A stretch of 64,000 nt of DNA from Pedobacter sp. Hv1 (GCF_001412215.1 NZ_LLWP01000004.1:496001-560000), one strand, 5' to 3'. Numbered from the stretch's first letter, positions 45,372 through 54,652 are shown. Numbers and translations are program-made. Notes: a model not told the origin generated them from the sequence alone.

Positions 45372-46511
45372 ATGGCAAAACAGATCAGCGAGTTAAAATT
45401 AGGAATATTGGGAGGTGGACAATTGGGCAGAATGCTCATCCAACAAGCTATCAACTATAATTTAACTACTTTAGTATTAGACCCAGACCCAGATGCACCC
45501 TGCAAAAACATTGCAAATAAATTTGAGTGCGGTTCTATTACCGATTTTGATACCGTTTATAACTTTGGCAAAAAGGCCGATATCATTACCATTGAAATTG
45601 AAAAGGTAAATATCGAAGCCTTAGAACAGTTGGAAAAAGAGGGTAAACTCGTATTTCCTCAATCACGGGTAATTCGGTTAATTCAAGACAAAGGTGTTCA
45701 AAAACAGTTTTTCAAAGAAAACGATATCCCTACTGCGCCATTTCAACTGGTAAATAGCAAAGCAGATCTGAGTAATGGCAATTTTGCTTTTCCATACATC
45801 TTAAAACAAAGAAAAGATGGTTATGATGGCAAAGGAGTAATGAAAATCAGTAACCTTGCTGACGTTAGCAAAGCTTTTGAAAGTCCATCATTAATTGAAG
45901 AATTGATTGATTTTGATAAGGAAATAGCGGTGATCGTTTCTAGAAATGCCAATGGGGATATGAAAACTTTCCCAATGGTAGAAATGGAATTCAATGCGGA
46001 GGCCAACTTGGTGGAGTTTTTAATTTCTCCATCTACCTATCCAGAAGATATCCAACATAAAGCAGAAAAAATTGCCTTAAACATTGCTTCGGCCTTAAAT
46101 ATTACAGGAATTTTAGCGGTAGAAATGTTTGTTACTAAAAATGGCGATATTTTAGTAAATGAATTGGCTCCACGTCCACACAACAGTGGTCACCAAACCA
46201 TTGAGGGGAATTATGTTTCGCAATTTGAACAGCATCTACGTTCTATTTTCAATTTACCGTTGGGCGATACCCGTTCTATCAGCAATGCGGTAATGATCAA
46301 TCTCTTGGGTGAAAAAGGACATGATGGCTTGGCTAAATATGATGGATTAGAAAAAATAATGGCCATAGATGGCGTTTACGTTCACTTATATGGGAAGAAA
46401 TATACAAAACCTTTCCGTAAAATGGGTCATATTACCATTGTAGATCAGAACAGAGAAAAAGCGATAGAAAAAGCTAGGTACATACAGCAAACCTTAAAAG
46501 TAGTTTCTTAG
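45372..46511 (+). CDS. purK: N5-carboxyaminoimidazole ribonucleotide synthase
   Basis: About 379 residues. The longer frame (from 45330) begins inside the promoter, so ATG 45372 is the start. ATP-grasp features: LKLGILGGGQLGRML (N-terminal nucleotide fold), IQDKGVQKQFFKENDIPTAP, FPYILKQRKDGYDGKGVMKI (ATP-binding loop), ILVNELAPRPHNSGHQTIEG (metal- and substrate-binding), and YGKKYTKPFRKMGHITIV. It carboxylates AIR using bicarbonate and ATP in purine synthesis. purE follows in the same direction 104 bp downstream. Confidence 0.96.
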   Translation: MAKQISELKLGILGGGQLGRMLIQQAINYNLTTLVLDPDPDAPCKNIANKFECGSITDFDTVYNFGKKADIITIEIEKVNIEALEQLEKEGKLVFPQSRVIRLIQDKGVQKQFFKENDIPTAPFQLVNSKADLSNGNFAFPYILKQRKDGYDGKGVMKISNLADVSKAFESPSLIEELIDFDKEIAVIVSRNANGDMKTFPMVEMEFNAEANLVEFLISPSTYPEDIQHKAEKIALNIASALNITGILAVEMFVTKNGDILVNELAPRPHNSGHQTIEGNYVSQFEQHLRSIFNLPLGDTRSISNAVMINLLGEKGHDGLAKYDGLEKIMAIDGVYVHLYGKKYTKPFRKMGHITIVDQNREKAIEKARYIQQTLKVVS

Positions 46512-46562
46512 GGCAAGAAATAAAGAGTACATATTAATGGGGTTTTAGGTTGGTTACGAATG

Positions 46563-46589
46563 ACCAATGAACTGATGAACCAATTAACT
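46563..46589. repeat. Intergenic repeat copy 1 (ACCAATGAACT-type)
   Basis: ACCAATGAACT followed by GATGAACCAATTAACT, between purK and purE. A related copy lies at 47166-47197, after purE. The unit AATGAAC recurs in both. It is noncoding. Confidence 0.5.
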
Positions 46590-46615
46590 AAAGAAAAAAG
46601 ATTAAAACATACAAT

Positions 46616-47098
46616 ATGAGTGCAAAAGTAGGTATAATAATGGGTAGCAAATCTGATTTAAACATCATGAATGATGCAGCAGCAGTTTTAAAAGAATTTA
46701 ATATCGATTTTGAAATGACAGTGGTATCAGCACACCGCACACCAGAACGTATGTTTACTTACGCTAAGGAAGCAGCAAACAGAGGTTTAAAAGTAATTAT
46801 TGCAGGTGCTGGTGGTGCAGCTCATTTACCAGGCATGGTTGCTTCTATTACTACTTTACCAGTGATTGGCGTTCCTGTTAAATCTTCCAACTCAATAGAT
46901 GGTTGGGATTCGATCTTATCTATTTTACAAATGCCCAATGGTATTCCAGTAGCCACTGTAGCTTTAAATGCCGCTAAAAATGCAGGTTTATTAGCTGTAC
47001 AAATCTTAGCTACTGCTGATGATTCATTAACTGTAAAAATGCAGGCTTACAAAGATGAATTAAGAAAAAAGGTTGAGGAAAGTGCGCTTGACATGTAA
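46616..47098 (+). CDS. purE: N5-carboxyaminoimidazole ribonucleotide mutase
   Basis: 160 residues, usual for class I Pur[37 protein letters not shown] (catalytic His in SAHRTP), [16 protein letters not shown] and [33 protein letters not shown] are typical. It converts N5-CAIR to CAIR, the step after PurK. The gap to purK holds a repeat and no clear promoter, so the two are probably co-transcribed. Confidence 0.97.
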   Translation: MSAKVGIIMGSKSDLNIMNDAAAVLKEFNIDFEMTVVSAHRTPERMFTYAKEAANRGLKVIIAGAGGAAHLPGMVASITTLPVIGVPVKSSNSIDGWDSILSILQMPNGIPVATVALNAAKNAGLLAVQILATADDSLTVKMQAYKDELRKKVEESALDM

Positions 47099-47165
47099 GT
47101 TTCAAGCTCGAAATAAACTCAAGCGCCCATTAAGATTAGACGGATAAGTATACCAATCTTTTAGC

Positions 47166-47197
47166 ACCAATGAACTAGTGAACAAATGAACCAATAA
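47166..47197. repeat. Intergenic repeat copy 2 (ACCAATGAACT-type)
   Basis: ACCAATGAACTAGTGAAC followed by AAATGAACCAATAA, ending 4 bp before the YqgE stop codon. It shares an exact 11-mer ACCAATGAACT and the segment ATGAACCAAT with copy 1, so the two flank purE. Confidence 0.5.
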
Positions 47198-47201
47198 ATG
47201 G

Positions 47202-47765
47202 CTAATTAAGACTTGGATCGCTAGGGAAATTGCTAATATGAGCATATTTAGGGCCCAAATTGACAATTACTTCCCTCCATAGTTCTTCTTCATTGGCAGA
47301 AAAAACAATATCAGGATGGTATTTATCCGAAACTATCCAGGTATTCTCCTTAATTTCTTCAGTCAGTTGCATTTCTCCCCATCCGGAGTACCCGAGAAAG
47401 AACTTTACTTCACTTGCTGAAATACTATTATTGTTTACCAAAACCTTAAGTGTTTCAAAATTGCCACCCCAGTAAATTCCATTGGCAATTTCTTCTCCAC
47501 TATTTAATTTATCGTAACAGCGATGAATAAAATGCACGGTATCAACTTCTACAGGTCCACCAATAAAGACAGGATAGTTCGCTTCCCATAAATCAGGGAT
47601 CAGATCTTTCAACAATAAAGTACTAGGTTGGTTTAAAATAAAGCCCAAAGTGCCCTGCTCCTCATGTTCGGCTATTAAAACCACCGAGCGTTTAAAATTT
47701 GGATCATTTAGAAACGGTTCTGAAATTAATAATTTTCCCGTTGAAGGTTCTACTCTACTTAACAT
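47202..47765 (-). CDS. YqgE/AlgH-family protein (DUF179)
   Basis: 187 residues. The family signature is present: GKLLISEPFLNDPNFKRSVVLIAEH, GTLGFILNQPS, VFIGGPVEVDTVHFIH, and FLGYSGWGEMQLTEEIKENTW. It is a conserved cytoplasmic protein of unknown molecular role. It diverges from pdxH across 49 bp and converges on purE. Confidence 0.95.
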   Translation of the reverse strand: MLSRVEPSTGKLLISEPFLNDPNFKRSVVLIAEHEEQGTLGFILNQPSTLLLKDLIPDLWEANYPVFIGGPVEVDTVHFIHRCYDKLNSGEEIANGIYWGGNFETLKVLVNNNSISASEVKFFLGYSGWGEMQLTEEIKENTWIVSDKYHPDIVFSANEEELWREVIVNLGPKYAHISNFPSDPSLN

Positions 47766-47802
47766 TTGCGAAATTTAAGAAAAAATTAAAAGAACTAAAG
47801 CG

Positions 47803-47810
47803 TATTTTTG
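47803..47810 (+). promoter_or_regulatory. -7 element of pdxH
   Basis: TATTTTTG matches TAnnTTTG exactly and ends 4 bp before the pdxH ATG at 47815. Transcription would start at about the A of ATG, so the mRNA is probably leaderless. Confidence 0.5.
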
Positions 47811-47814
47811 TGGT

Positions 47815-48465
47815 ATGGAGCTTACAAAAGAAACTTTACAAAATTTACGACAAGATTATCGTGCTGCAGAATTGAACGAAAATGATGTCAATAAAAATCC
47901 TATTCAGCAGTTTGAGCGTTGGTTTGCAGACGCAATGAAGGCCCAATTATATGAACCCAATGTAATGACTTTGGCAACTGCCGACAAATCTGGGAAACCT
48001 AATGCACGTATTGTGCTATTGAAAGGATTTGATGAAAATGGCTTTAGCTTCTATACCAATTACCTAAGTCAAAAAGGTAAAGAAATGAAGAAAAACCCAC
48101 AAGCATGTTTAGTTTTCTTTTGGGCCGAATTAGAAAGACAGGTTAGAATTGAAGGAAAGGTAGAGAAGCTTGATAAAGAGGCATCAGAAAAATATTTCCA
48201 CTCCAGACCAAAAGGAAGTCAGATTGGAGCTATTGTATCTCCACAAAGCCAAGTTATAACCAACAGAGCACTATTAGAAACAAAGGTTGAAGAATTAAAC
48301 GAGTTTTATCAAGATAAAACCATTCCAAAACCTGCACATTGGGGTGGATACATTGTGAAACCGATCTCTATAGAGTTTTGGCAAGGAAGAACCAGTCGTT
48401 TGCACGATCGAATTAAATATGATTTAATTAACGGAAAATGGCAAACAACTAGATTGGCTCCTTAA
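47815..48465 (+). CDS. pdxH: Pyridoxamine/pyridoxine 5'-phosphate oxidase
   Basis: 216 residues. FMN-binding split-barrel: EPNVMTLATADKSGKPNARIVLLKGFDENGFSFYTNY, KNPQACLVFFWAELERQVRIEG, FHSRPKGSQIGAIVSPQSQ and the closing EFWQGRTSRLHDRI, which binds the PLP phosphate. It makes pyridoxal 5'-phosphate using FMN and oxygen. Its stop codon abuts that of the convergent secreted-protein gene with no bases between. Confidence 0.97.
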   Translation: MELTKETLQNLRQDYRAAELNENDVNKNPIQQFERWFADAMKAQLYEPNVMTLATADKSGKPNARIVLLKGFDENGFSFYTNYLSQKGKEMKKNPQACLVFFWAELERQVRIEGKVEKLDKEASEKYFHSRPKGSQIGAIVSPQSQVITNRALLETKVEELNEFYQDKTIPKPAHWGGYIVKPISIEFWQGRTSRLHDRIKYDLINGKWQTTRLAP

Positions 48466-49146
48466 TTATTTTATAGAAGTATAATATTCAATAATTTTCT
48501 TTAGATCTTCTTCTTTCTTTGGACTTAACTTGTTTTTACTTGAAAATTCAATGATAGAAGACGATTTATTAGCGTCTATGGCATTCGCAATAACTTTAAT
48601 GTTGTCATTCTGCGAAGCGATAATTTTGTTATCTCTAGCGATATACAAAAGATTATTATTGAGAATTTTCTTGATTACATTTGCTGAATTATATTCTCTA
48701 TTTTCTATAACAGTTTTAAAATTCTTTCTGAGCAAAGAAATCTCTCCAGCTGTAATTACTTCGTAGAAACTTTGGGTGGTAAAATCTTTATAAGCTTCAA
48801 AACCATTTCTAAACACAGATTGTTTTCCATTATCAGGTGTATTATTTAAAGTGAATTTTTTAATAGCATCTGAAAAATAAAGCTCTTCATCATTTTTACC
48901 TTTAAAAACCAAGCCATCTTTAAGTTGATCGTATTTCAGATCAAGATCGGTATATTTTGCTCCATTAGCCATTTCTACAATTCCCTTTGACCATACTTTA
49001 GAGAAAAAAGGTGAGCCCTCAAATTCAGCATAAATAATTTGTTTTAAGGGTTGCCCCTTAATATCAGTTAAGGTTTGGGACATAGCTACACTCGCATTTA
49101 TCAGGCTAATAAACACGAATAAAATAAAATAAAATTGCTTTTTCAT
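48466..49146 (-). CDS. Exported protein of unknown function
   Basis: About 226 residues from ATG 49146; the longer frame opens with TTG and adds ten residues ahead of the signal peptide (ending at AVAMSQ). The mature part has a beta-rich first half (YAEFEGSPFFSKVWSKGIVEMANG, KYTDLDLKYDQLKDGLVFKG) and a lysine-rich helical end. The first half, with 'GSPFF...W..G.V...NG..y..l.lkYd...d.L.f', resembles proteins found widely in Bacteroidota envelopes, but I cannot name the family. It converges on pdxH. Confidence 0.75.
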   Translation of the reverse strand: MKKQFYFILFVFISLINASVAMSQTLTDIKGQPLKQIIYAEFEGSPFFSKVWSKGIVEMANGAKYTDLDLKYDQLKDGLVFKGKNDEELYFSDAIKKFTLNNTPDNGKQSVFRNGFEAYKDFTTQSFYEVITAGEISLLRKNFKTVIENREYNSANVIKKILNNNLLYIARDNKIIASQNDNIKVIANAIDANKSSSIIEFSSKNKLSPKKEEDLKKIIEYYTSIK

Positions 49147-49176
49147 ATCAATAAATATATAAATAAAATATAACAA

Positions 49177-49203
49177 AAGCCCCTAATTTTTGATTAGGGG
49201 CTT
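49177..49203 (-). terminator. Intrinsic terminator of the second SusCD operon
   Basis: AAGCCCCTAAT pairs with ATTAGGGGCTT (11 bp, 5-base loop); on the minus strand it is followed by TTGTTATATTTT. It lies 28 bp after the stop of the operon's last gene. Confidence 0.88.
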
Positions 49204-49231
49204 AAATTAAAAATTAATTAACTGATTAATT

Positions 49232-49678
49232 TTATTGGGTAATGCTTAATGTAAAAGTTTTATAGTTAGCACTAACTCCAATTGTTGAGTTACCTAACAA
49301 GGTTAAAACAACAGTTTTTGTTCCAGTAGGAATGTTAGCTGGTATTGCAGTAACTACAATATTTGCAGAACTACTATTCGCAGGAATGGTTATTTTATTA
49401 GCCGTACCTGCAATTGTATAGTCAGTACCATTAACTCCAGTTCCTGTAGTTGCAATTGCATATGAAATTTCTGTTGGACTAGTAGACTGATGGCCTACCA
49501 ATTGAACAGTAACATTTGCAACGCCTGGGGTTGCTACAGTACCTTTTTTAACGGTACCTGTAATGCCTAAAAACTCTACTACATCCGGACCCTCGTATAT
49601 GTTTTTTCTATCTTTCATGCATGACATACTTGAAATGCTCAAAAGAAATATAGATAGTATTAATAATTTCGATTTCAT
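49232..49678 (-). CDS. Small surface lipoprotein with a Calx-beta/DUF4843-like domain
   Basis: 148 residues. The lipobox is SMSC (Cys about 20), followed by MKDRKNIYEGPD. One beta-sandwich follows: ANVTVQLVGHQSTSPTEISYAI, GTDYTIAGTANKITIPANSSSANIVV and TKTVVLTLLGNS. The pattern 'G(T/V)DYT...i.iPa..s...i.v....n....tv.l.L' is that of Calx-beta and DUF4843 domains. Such small lipoproteins often end SusCD operons and may sit on the cell surface beside the transporter. It lies 10 bp after SusD. Ligand unknown. Confidence 0.75.
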   Translation of the reverse strand: MKSKLLILSIFLLSISSMSCMKDRKNIYEGPDVVEFLGITGTVKKGTVATPGVANVTVQLVGHQSTSPTEISYAIATTGTGVNGTDYTIAGTANKITIPANSSSANIVVTAIPANIPTGTKTVVLTLLGNSTIGVSANYKTFTLSITQ

Positions 49679-49688
49679 ATTAATGATT

Positions 49689-51164
49689 TTAATAATTGAA
49701 GTTTTGAATAATTTTAGGATTATTTTGAACTTCCGTTAAAGGAATTCTTGACAATAACCTAAAGTCAGTAAATGGAATAACTGTATTAGGTGTAGCGTTA
49801 GCTGGTAAAGTTGAGTTAGATTTATTCACATCAGAACCTAATCTTAACAAATCAAACCATCTATGACCTTCATAAGCTAGCTCAACTCTTCTTTCTTTCA
49901 AAATGGCATCTAACGTAACCGGTACAGCTGCAAGATTAGCTCTTAATCTAATTTTGTCTAAATCTGCTTGTGGACTAGCTCCAATTGCAGAACCATTTCT
50001 AAAATTAGCTTCAGCTCTGGTTAAAATCATTTCACTTACTCTAATTAGCTTAATATTATCAATTTGTGCTGCTTTTGCTGCAGGATATTTTTGATTCCAT
50101 AAAATGGCCTCAGAACCTTTAGTTATTGCAAACAATAGATCTTTTCTTACGTCACCTGCTTCATAAGCAGCTACCATATTAGCTTGTGGAGCAGCATCAC
50201 CATAACCAGCACCAGCTAACGATGGAGGAGCACCACCAGGATTACTTCTCGTATAAATAGAACTCAATCCATCAGATCCTAAACTTTCGGTAAGTTCATA
50301 ATTCAATTCAAAAATTGATTCTGCTGATGATGCTGCAGTAAATATACTTGCATAAGCTGCAGATTTTAATGCTGGAGTAATTGCAGTAGGTGGGTCAACA
50401 AAAGAACCTACACCACCAGTGATCGCTGCATTGGCAAAAGTAGCAGCAGCTTCCCACTCTCCGTTATATAAAGCTACTCTAGCTCTTAACGCATTGGCAG
50501 CAGATAAGCTTATTCTTTTTGGTGCAAAATTGTTATCCAATAAGGTGATTGCTTTATCTAAGTCACTTTTGATCTGAGTATATACCTCATCCGTTGTATT
50601 TCTAGAAGGATAAATGATATCACCAGGAAAAGTTTCCACAAAATTTAATACAATTGGCACACCCAAATTACTATTAGGTCTTCCAGGTACAACTTGTTTA
50701 GGGTTATAACTATAAGTTCTAACTAAATCAAAGTAAGCCAAAGCTCTCATAAAATACGCCTCTCCACTCAATTGTTTAACTCTTAATGGCGTTAAACCAG
50801 TAGCAGTATTCACATATTTTAATACGCCATTTGTTCTATTGATCAAGTTATAATTGGTTTGCCATAAATTGATGGTTGCAGCAATTGCATTATTAGATTC
50901 TTGCACAAATCGATTAGAGTTTGTACTCACAATTCGCATGTTATCTGAAAGTACTTCCGGAATAACAATAAAATCTCTACCATAATAACCAGAACCTTGC
51001 AAAGTTTGGTAAAAACTATTTACCAATGTTTCAATACCAGCTGCTTCAGTCAAAGCAATATCTGCCGCAATCGAGTTTTTCGGTTCCGTTTGTAGTAATT
51101 TTTTACATGATGAACTTAGAACTAACATTCCTGTCATCAATATTAATATATATTTATTTTTCAT
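49689..51164 (-). CDS. SusD/RagB-like outer-membrane lipoprotein
   Basis: 491 residues. The lipobox is LSSSC (Cys about 20) followed by KKLLQTEPKNSI, the usual SusD start. The TPR core includes AAGIETLVNSFYQTLQG, LSGEAYFMRALAYFDLVRTYS, ANALRARVALYNGEWEAAATFA and the SusD C-terminal signature KERRVELAYEGHRWFDLLR. It belongs to the classic RagB/SusD type, unlike the first SusD of the window. It binds ligand for its SusC, 11 bp upstream. No degradative enzyme is encoded in this operon, so the substrate cannot be guessed. Confidence 0.96.
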   Translation of the reverse strand: MKNKYILILMTGMLVLSSSCKKLLQTEPKNSIAADIALTEAAGIETLVNSFYQTLQGSGYYGRDFIVIPEVLSDNMRIVSTNSNRFVQESNNAIAATINLWQTNYNLINRTNGVLKYVNTATGLTPLRVKQLSGEAYFMRALAYFDLVRTYSYNPKQVVPGRPNSNLGVPIVLNFVETFPGDIIYPSRNTTDEVYTQIKSDLDKAITLLDNNFAPKRISLSAANALRARVALYNGEWEAAATFANAAITGGVGSFVDPPTAITPALKSAAYASIFTAASSAESIFELNYELTESLGSDGLSSIYTRSNPGGAPPSLAGAGYGDAAPQANMVAAYEAGDVRKDLLFAITKGSEAILWNQKYPAAKAAQIDNIKLIRVSEMILTRAEANFRNGSAIGASPQADLDKIRLRANLAAVPVTLDAILKERRVELAYEGHRWFDLLRLGSDVNKSNSTLPANATPNTVIPFTDFRLLSRIPLTEVQNNPKIIQNFNY

Positions 51165-51175
51165 TTTTATTTTTA

Positions 51176-54100
51176 TTAAAATCCAACACTTAAACCAAGG
51201 GTGTAATTTTTAAACTGAGGGTACTGTCCAAAATCTCCACTAGCATTCACAAACTCTGGGTCAACACCTTGGTATTTTGTAATGGTTAAAAGATTTAAAC
51301 CTTGTGCATAAATACGCACTGATCTTAACTTAGCAGCATTTAACCATGATTTTGGCAAGTCATAGCCCAAGGTAATACTTTTTAACCTAATGTATGAACC
51401 ATCCTCATAAAAACGATCTGAGATCGCAGTTGATGAGGTGTGATTAATTCCACCAACATTCAAAATTGTACCTCCAAAAAATGGCTTTGGAATTCCAGTA
51501 AACTGACCAGGTGTAGTCCATCTCTCTAAGTTAACAGCATATTGGTTTCTATCTACTGTTGAACCAGCTCTTTCAAAGAAGGTCCTGTCTTGATCTAGAA
51601 CTAAGTTACCATAACTAAATTGGAAGAATGCGCTTAAAGATAATCCTTTATAATTAAAAGTATTGGTTAAACCACCAGTATAGTTAGCGTTTAGATCGCC
51701 AATATAGGTTCTATCAGTTGCAGCATTTTGAGTATAAGTAATATTTCCTGAACCATCATACCACATTGGTCTACCATCTGCTGGATTTACACCTGCTGAT
51801 CTATAGGTATAAACTGAATTGAGAGGACGACCTACAGCAATACCAAAGTTACCACCTAATAAAGTCTGACCATCTAATAGTTTAACGATCTTATTTTTGT
51901 TATAAGCAATATTGGCATCAGTTCTCCAAGAGAAATTTTTCGTTTTCACGTTTTGTGTAGAGAGTTCAAACTCAACACCTCTATTTCTCATTTTACCTAC
52001 GTTTTGGCTAATTGTACTAAAACCAGAGGTTAATGGTAAAGGCTGGCCTAACAATAGATTAGTATTGGCTCTATTATAATAACCAATTGTACCATTTACA
52101 GTTCCTTTAAATAAGCTAAATTCCATAGCCACATCTAAAGTGGTTGCGCGCTCCCATGCCAAGGCAGGGTAGCCAAGTTGAGAAGGGGCTACGGCTCCAC
52201 CTAGAGCTGCTCCAGTTCCACTTGTCACATACTCACCAGTTTTACTGTATAAAGATTTAGAGTCAAAGTTACCAATAGCTTGGTTACCAGTAGTACCATA
52301 ACTTGCTCTTAATTTCAAATCTGTAAGAAACTTCACATCTTTAAGGAAATCTTCTTGAGAGATACGATAAGAAACTGCTCCAGCTGGGAACCAACCAAAT
52401 ATATTTTCTAACCCGAATCTAGAAGATCCATCATATCTTACTGTTCCTGATGCATAGTATTTATTGTCATAGTTGTAATCAACTTTAGCAAAATAACCTG
52501 CAGTTCTGAAAGTAGTATAAGTTCCTGATGGAGATAGCGGTGTACTTACAGAAGAAACCTGAGTAAATCTGTAAGATGGCAAAGTTTGGCCAGTTGCATT
52601 AGAATAAGTTCTAACTTCACTTCTATAGTTAAAGCCTAATAAAGCGTTGATATTATGCTTAGAGGCAATTGTTTTAGAAAAATTTAAGATTTGATCTGTC
52701 TGGAAGTTGGTATTTCTTGTATTACCAGCCGTTGCAGAACCATCTACAGATCTTCCATCACCAAACCTTGGGTCATTAAATGTATTTTCAACAATTTCTA
52801 AATAATCAACTCCAAAATTAGATCTGAATGATAAATAATCTGTGAATTTATATTTAGCATTTCCATTACCAGTAAATTGATTACTCGTACCTCGCTGAAT
52901 ATTTCCTTTAGCAATTTGAACCACGTTAAATTGATCGTATGCACCAGGTAGATTTGTATTATAGGTACCATCAGCATTATAGATCGCATTGATTGGCGAC
53001 TGTAACTGAGCCGTTCTGCTAATATTAGCAAAAGCACCAGCAGATGATGTTGTATTTTGAGTAATTGTACTTAAACCTAAAGATGTTGAAAAATCTAACT
53101 TTTCTGTAGCTTTATGGTCTAAATTAACTTTAATGTTTCCTCTAGAAAAGTCAGTACCAATAACTTGACCTTTTTGAGTGTTGTAACCTCCAGAAATATA
53201 AAATTTAGTTTCTTTATTACCACCTCTTGCATTAAGTTCATAATTTTGAGTGATCCCTTTTGTAGAAACCGCAGATAACCAATCATATGTAGGAACTTTG
53301 TCAATTCCACCAAATGGAGTTACATAAGTATTATAAAAGTTAACATATTGAGTAGATGTAGCTCCATAACGATTGGCATAAGCTTCTAATGACAATTGGA
53401 TCCACTCTGGAGAAGTTAACAATTTTGGAAGACTAATGAAGTCGTTATAACCAGCATAACCATTAAAAGTAAGTTGGGTTTTACCTTCTCTACCTCTTTT
53501 TGTGGTAATGATCACTACACCATTTGCACCTGAAGCACCATAAATCGCTGCGGAAGAAGCGTCCTTCAATACAGTTAACGATTCGATATCATCTGGATTA
53601 AGTGCACTTAAAGCATTTGCACTGGTAGTTGCACTAGTAAAGTCACCAGCACTTACCTGAATTCCGTCAACAACATATAATGGCGAACTTCCAGCATTGA
53701 TGGAACCTACCCCCCTAATCCTTACACTCATGGCCGATCCTGGAATACCACTTGATGAAGTTACCTGAACCCCAGCAAGTTTACCTTGCATCGCTCTATC
53801 CACACTTTGTACAGGTAGGTTTTCTATATCCTTACCTGAAATTGAAGTAGTAGAACCGGTGATATCCTTTTTAGATTGTCTAATACCAAAGCCTGTAACT
53901 ACAACTTCTTCTAAAGATGATGTTGAAACTAATTTCACATCAATTACTGTTCTTAAACCAATTGTTTCTGACACAGTTCCAAGTCCGATGTAAGAAAATT
54001 CAAGAAATTTAACATTTTGAGGAACTGAAATAGAGTAAGTTCCGTCTGGTTTAGTTTGTACGGCGAGTGCTGTACCCGAAGCTTTCACATTTGCTGATGG

Positions 54101-54217
54101 AATTGGTAAGCCATCATCTGCGCTAGTCACTTTACCTGTAATCGTTCTATTTTGGGCCATTGCTGTGCTCAACGTCAGCAACCCAAGAACAATTAGTCCT
54201 AGTAGTTGTTTTTTCAT
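51176..54217 (-). CDS. SusC/RagA-family TonB-dependent transporter
   Basis: 1013 residues. The signal peptide ends at STAMAQ. A carboxypeptidase-regulatory-like domain (about 24-95, ITGKVTSADDGLPIPSANV) is followed by SLEEVVVTGFGIRQSKKDITGS, the SusC signature. The plug includes VRIRGVGSINAGSSPLYVVDG and AAIYGASGANGVVIITTKRG; the rest is the barrel ending in FKNYTLGLSVGF. It heads a SusC-SusD-lipoprotein operon. Upstream are three direct repeats with a 19-bp period, which suggest a dedicated regulator. Confidence 0.97.
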   Translation of the reverse strand: MKKQLLGLIVLGLLTLSTAMAQNRTITGKVTSADDGLPIPSANVKASGTALAVQTKPDGTYSISVPQNVKFLEFSYIGLGTVSETIGLRTVIDVKLVSTSSLEEVVVTGFGIRQSKKDITGSTTSISGKDIENLPVQSVDRAMQGKLAGVQVTSSSGIPGSAMSVRIRGVGSINAGSSPLYVVDGIQVSAGDFTSATTSANALSALNPDDIESLTVLKDASSAAIYGASGANGVVIITTKRGREGKTQLTFNGYAGYNDFISLPKLLTSPEWIQLSLEAYANRYGATSTQYVNFYNTYVTPFGGIDKVPTYDWLSAVSTKGITQNYELNARGGNKETKFYISGGYNTQKGQVIGTDFSRGNIKVNLDHKATEKLDFSTSLGLSTITQNTTSSAGAFANISRTAQLQSPINAIYNADGTYNTNLPGAYDQFNVVQIAKGNIQRGTSNQFTGNGNAKYKFTDYLSFRSNFGVDYLEIVENTFNDPRFGDGRSVDGSATAGNTRNTNFQTDQILNFSKTIASKHNINALLGFNYRSEVRTYSNATGQTLPSYRFTQVSSVSTPLSPSGTYTTFRTAGYFAKVDYNYDNKYYASGTVRYDGSSRFGLENIFGWFPAGAVSYRISQEDFLKDVKFLTDLKLRASYGTTGNQAIGNFDSKSLYSKTGEYVTSGTGAALGGAVAPSQLGYPALAWERATTLDVAMEFSLFKGTVNGTIGYYNRANTNLLLGQPLPLTSGFSTISQNVGKMRNRGVEFELSTQNVKTKNFSWRTDANIAYNKNKIVKLLDGQTLLGGNFGIAVGRPLNSVYTYRSAGVNPADGRPMWYDGSGNITYTQNAATDRTYIGDLNANYTGGLTNTFNYKGLSLSAFFQFSYGNLVLDQDRTFFERAGSTVDRNQYAVNLERWTTPGQFTGIPKPFFGGTILNVGGINHTSSTAISDRFYEDGSYIRLKSITLGYDLPKSWLNAAKLRSVRIYAQGLNLLTITKYQGVDPEFVNASGDFGQYPQFKNYTLGLSVGF

Positions 54218-54302
54218 TTAGATTAATTTTAGATTAATAATGAGTTAATTTGTTCTGCAATATAAATATTACATTCAATCCAATAACACTCCATACTCTA
54301 TC

Positions 54303-54350
54303 AAAAGTGTACTTTTTTACTAAAAGTGTCCTATTTAGTATATATTGTCC
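54303..54350. promoter_or_regulatory. Three direct repeats with 19-bp period upstream of the second SusC
   Basis: AAAAGTGTAC (54303-54312), AAAAGTGTCC (54322-54331) and TATATTGTCC (54341-54350). The cores GTGTAC, GTGTCC and TTGTCC begin at 54307, 54326 and 54345, exactly 19 bp apart. They lie 86-133 bp before the SusC start. This looks like an array for a regulator binding one helix face about every two turns. Confidence 0.5.
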
Positions 54351-54539
54351 TTTTTAAAATACATCAAACACCCTAATATTACAATACAATGACAAACAAA
54401 AACATGGTACACTCAGTTTTTGACCGTTTTGTCCGTCATAATTCATTTTTGTAAGGCAACATTTTTTTAAAAAAAACCATAATTAATCTTTCTTCCTGCC
54501 ATCCCCATAGAAAGCTTCCTTTTCATTATCGCTTTTTTG

Positions 54540-54547
54540 TAGCTTTG
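54540..54547 (+). promoter_or_regulatory. -7 element of the hydroxyacyl-CoA dehydrogenase gene
   Basis: TAGCTTTG matches TAnnTTTG exactly. The leader of about 100 bases would carry a seven-codon upstream frame (ATG at 54576, stop TAA at 54597-54599). Confidence 0.35.
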
Positions 54548-54652
54548 TTCTTAACATTTTTTCAAATTAAACCTTTATGTCAACAGCTGTTACTTTGTAA
54601 GTAGGTATAAAGCATAATGGTATCATCAGCATAAAAAAAAATAAATAAACGA

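Larger units (their letters stand above)
54218..54652. other. 435-bp regulatory intergenic region between SusC and the hydroxyacyl-CoA dehydrogenase gene
   Basis: A divergent promoter region without a credible gene. The SusC side holds the 19-bp-period repeats at 54303-54350; near 54264-54271 the minus strand reads TATATTGC, a weak -7. The other side holds a perfect -7 (TAGCTTTG) at 54540-54547. The middle contains GACCGTTTTGTCCGTC (54422-54437), which shares the TTGTCC core with the repeats. Confidence 0.55.
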
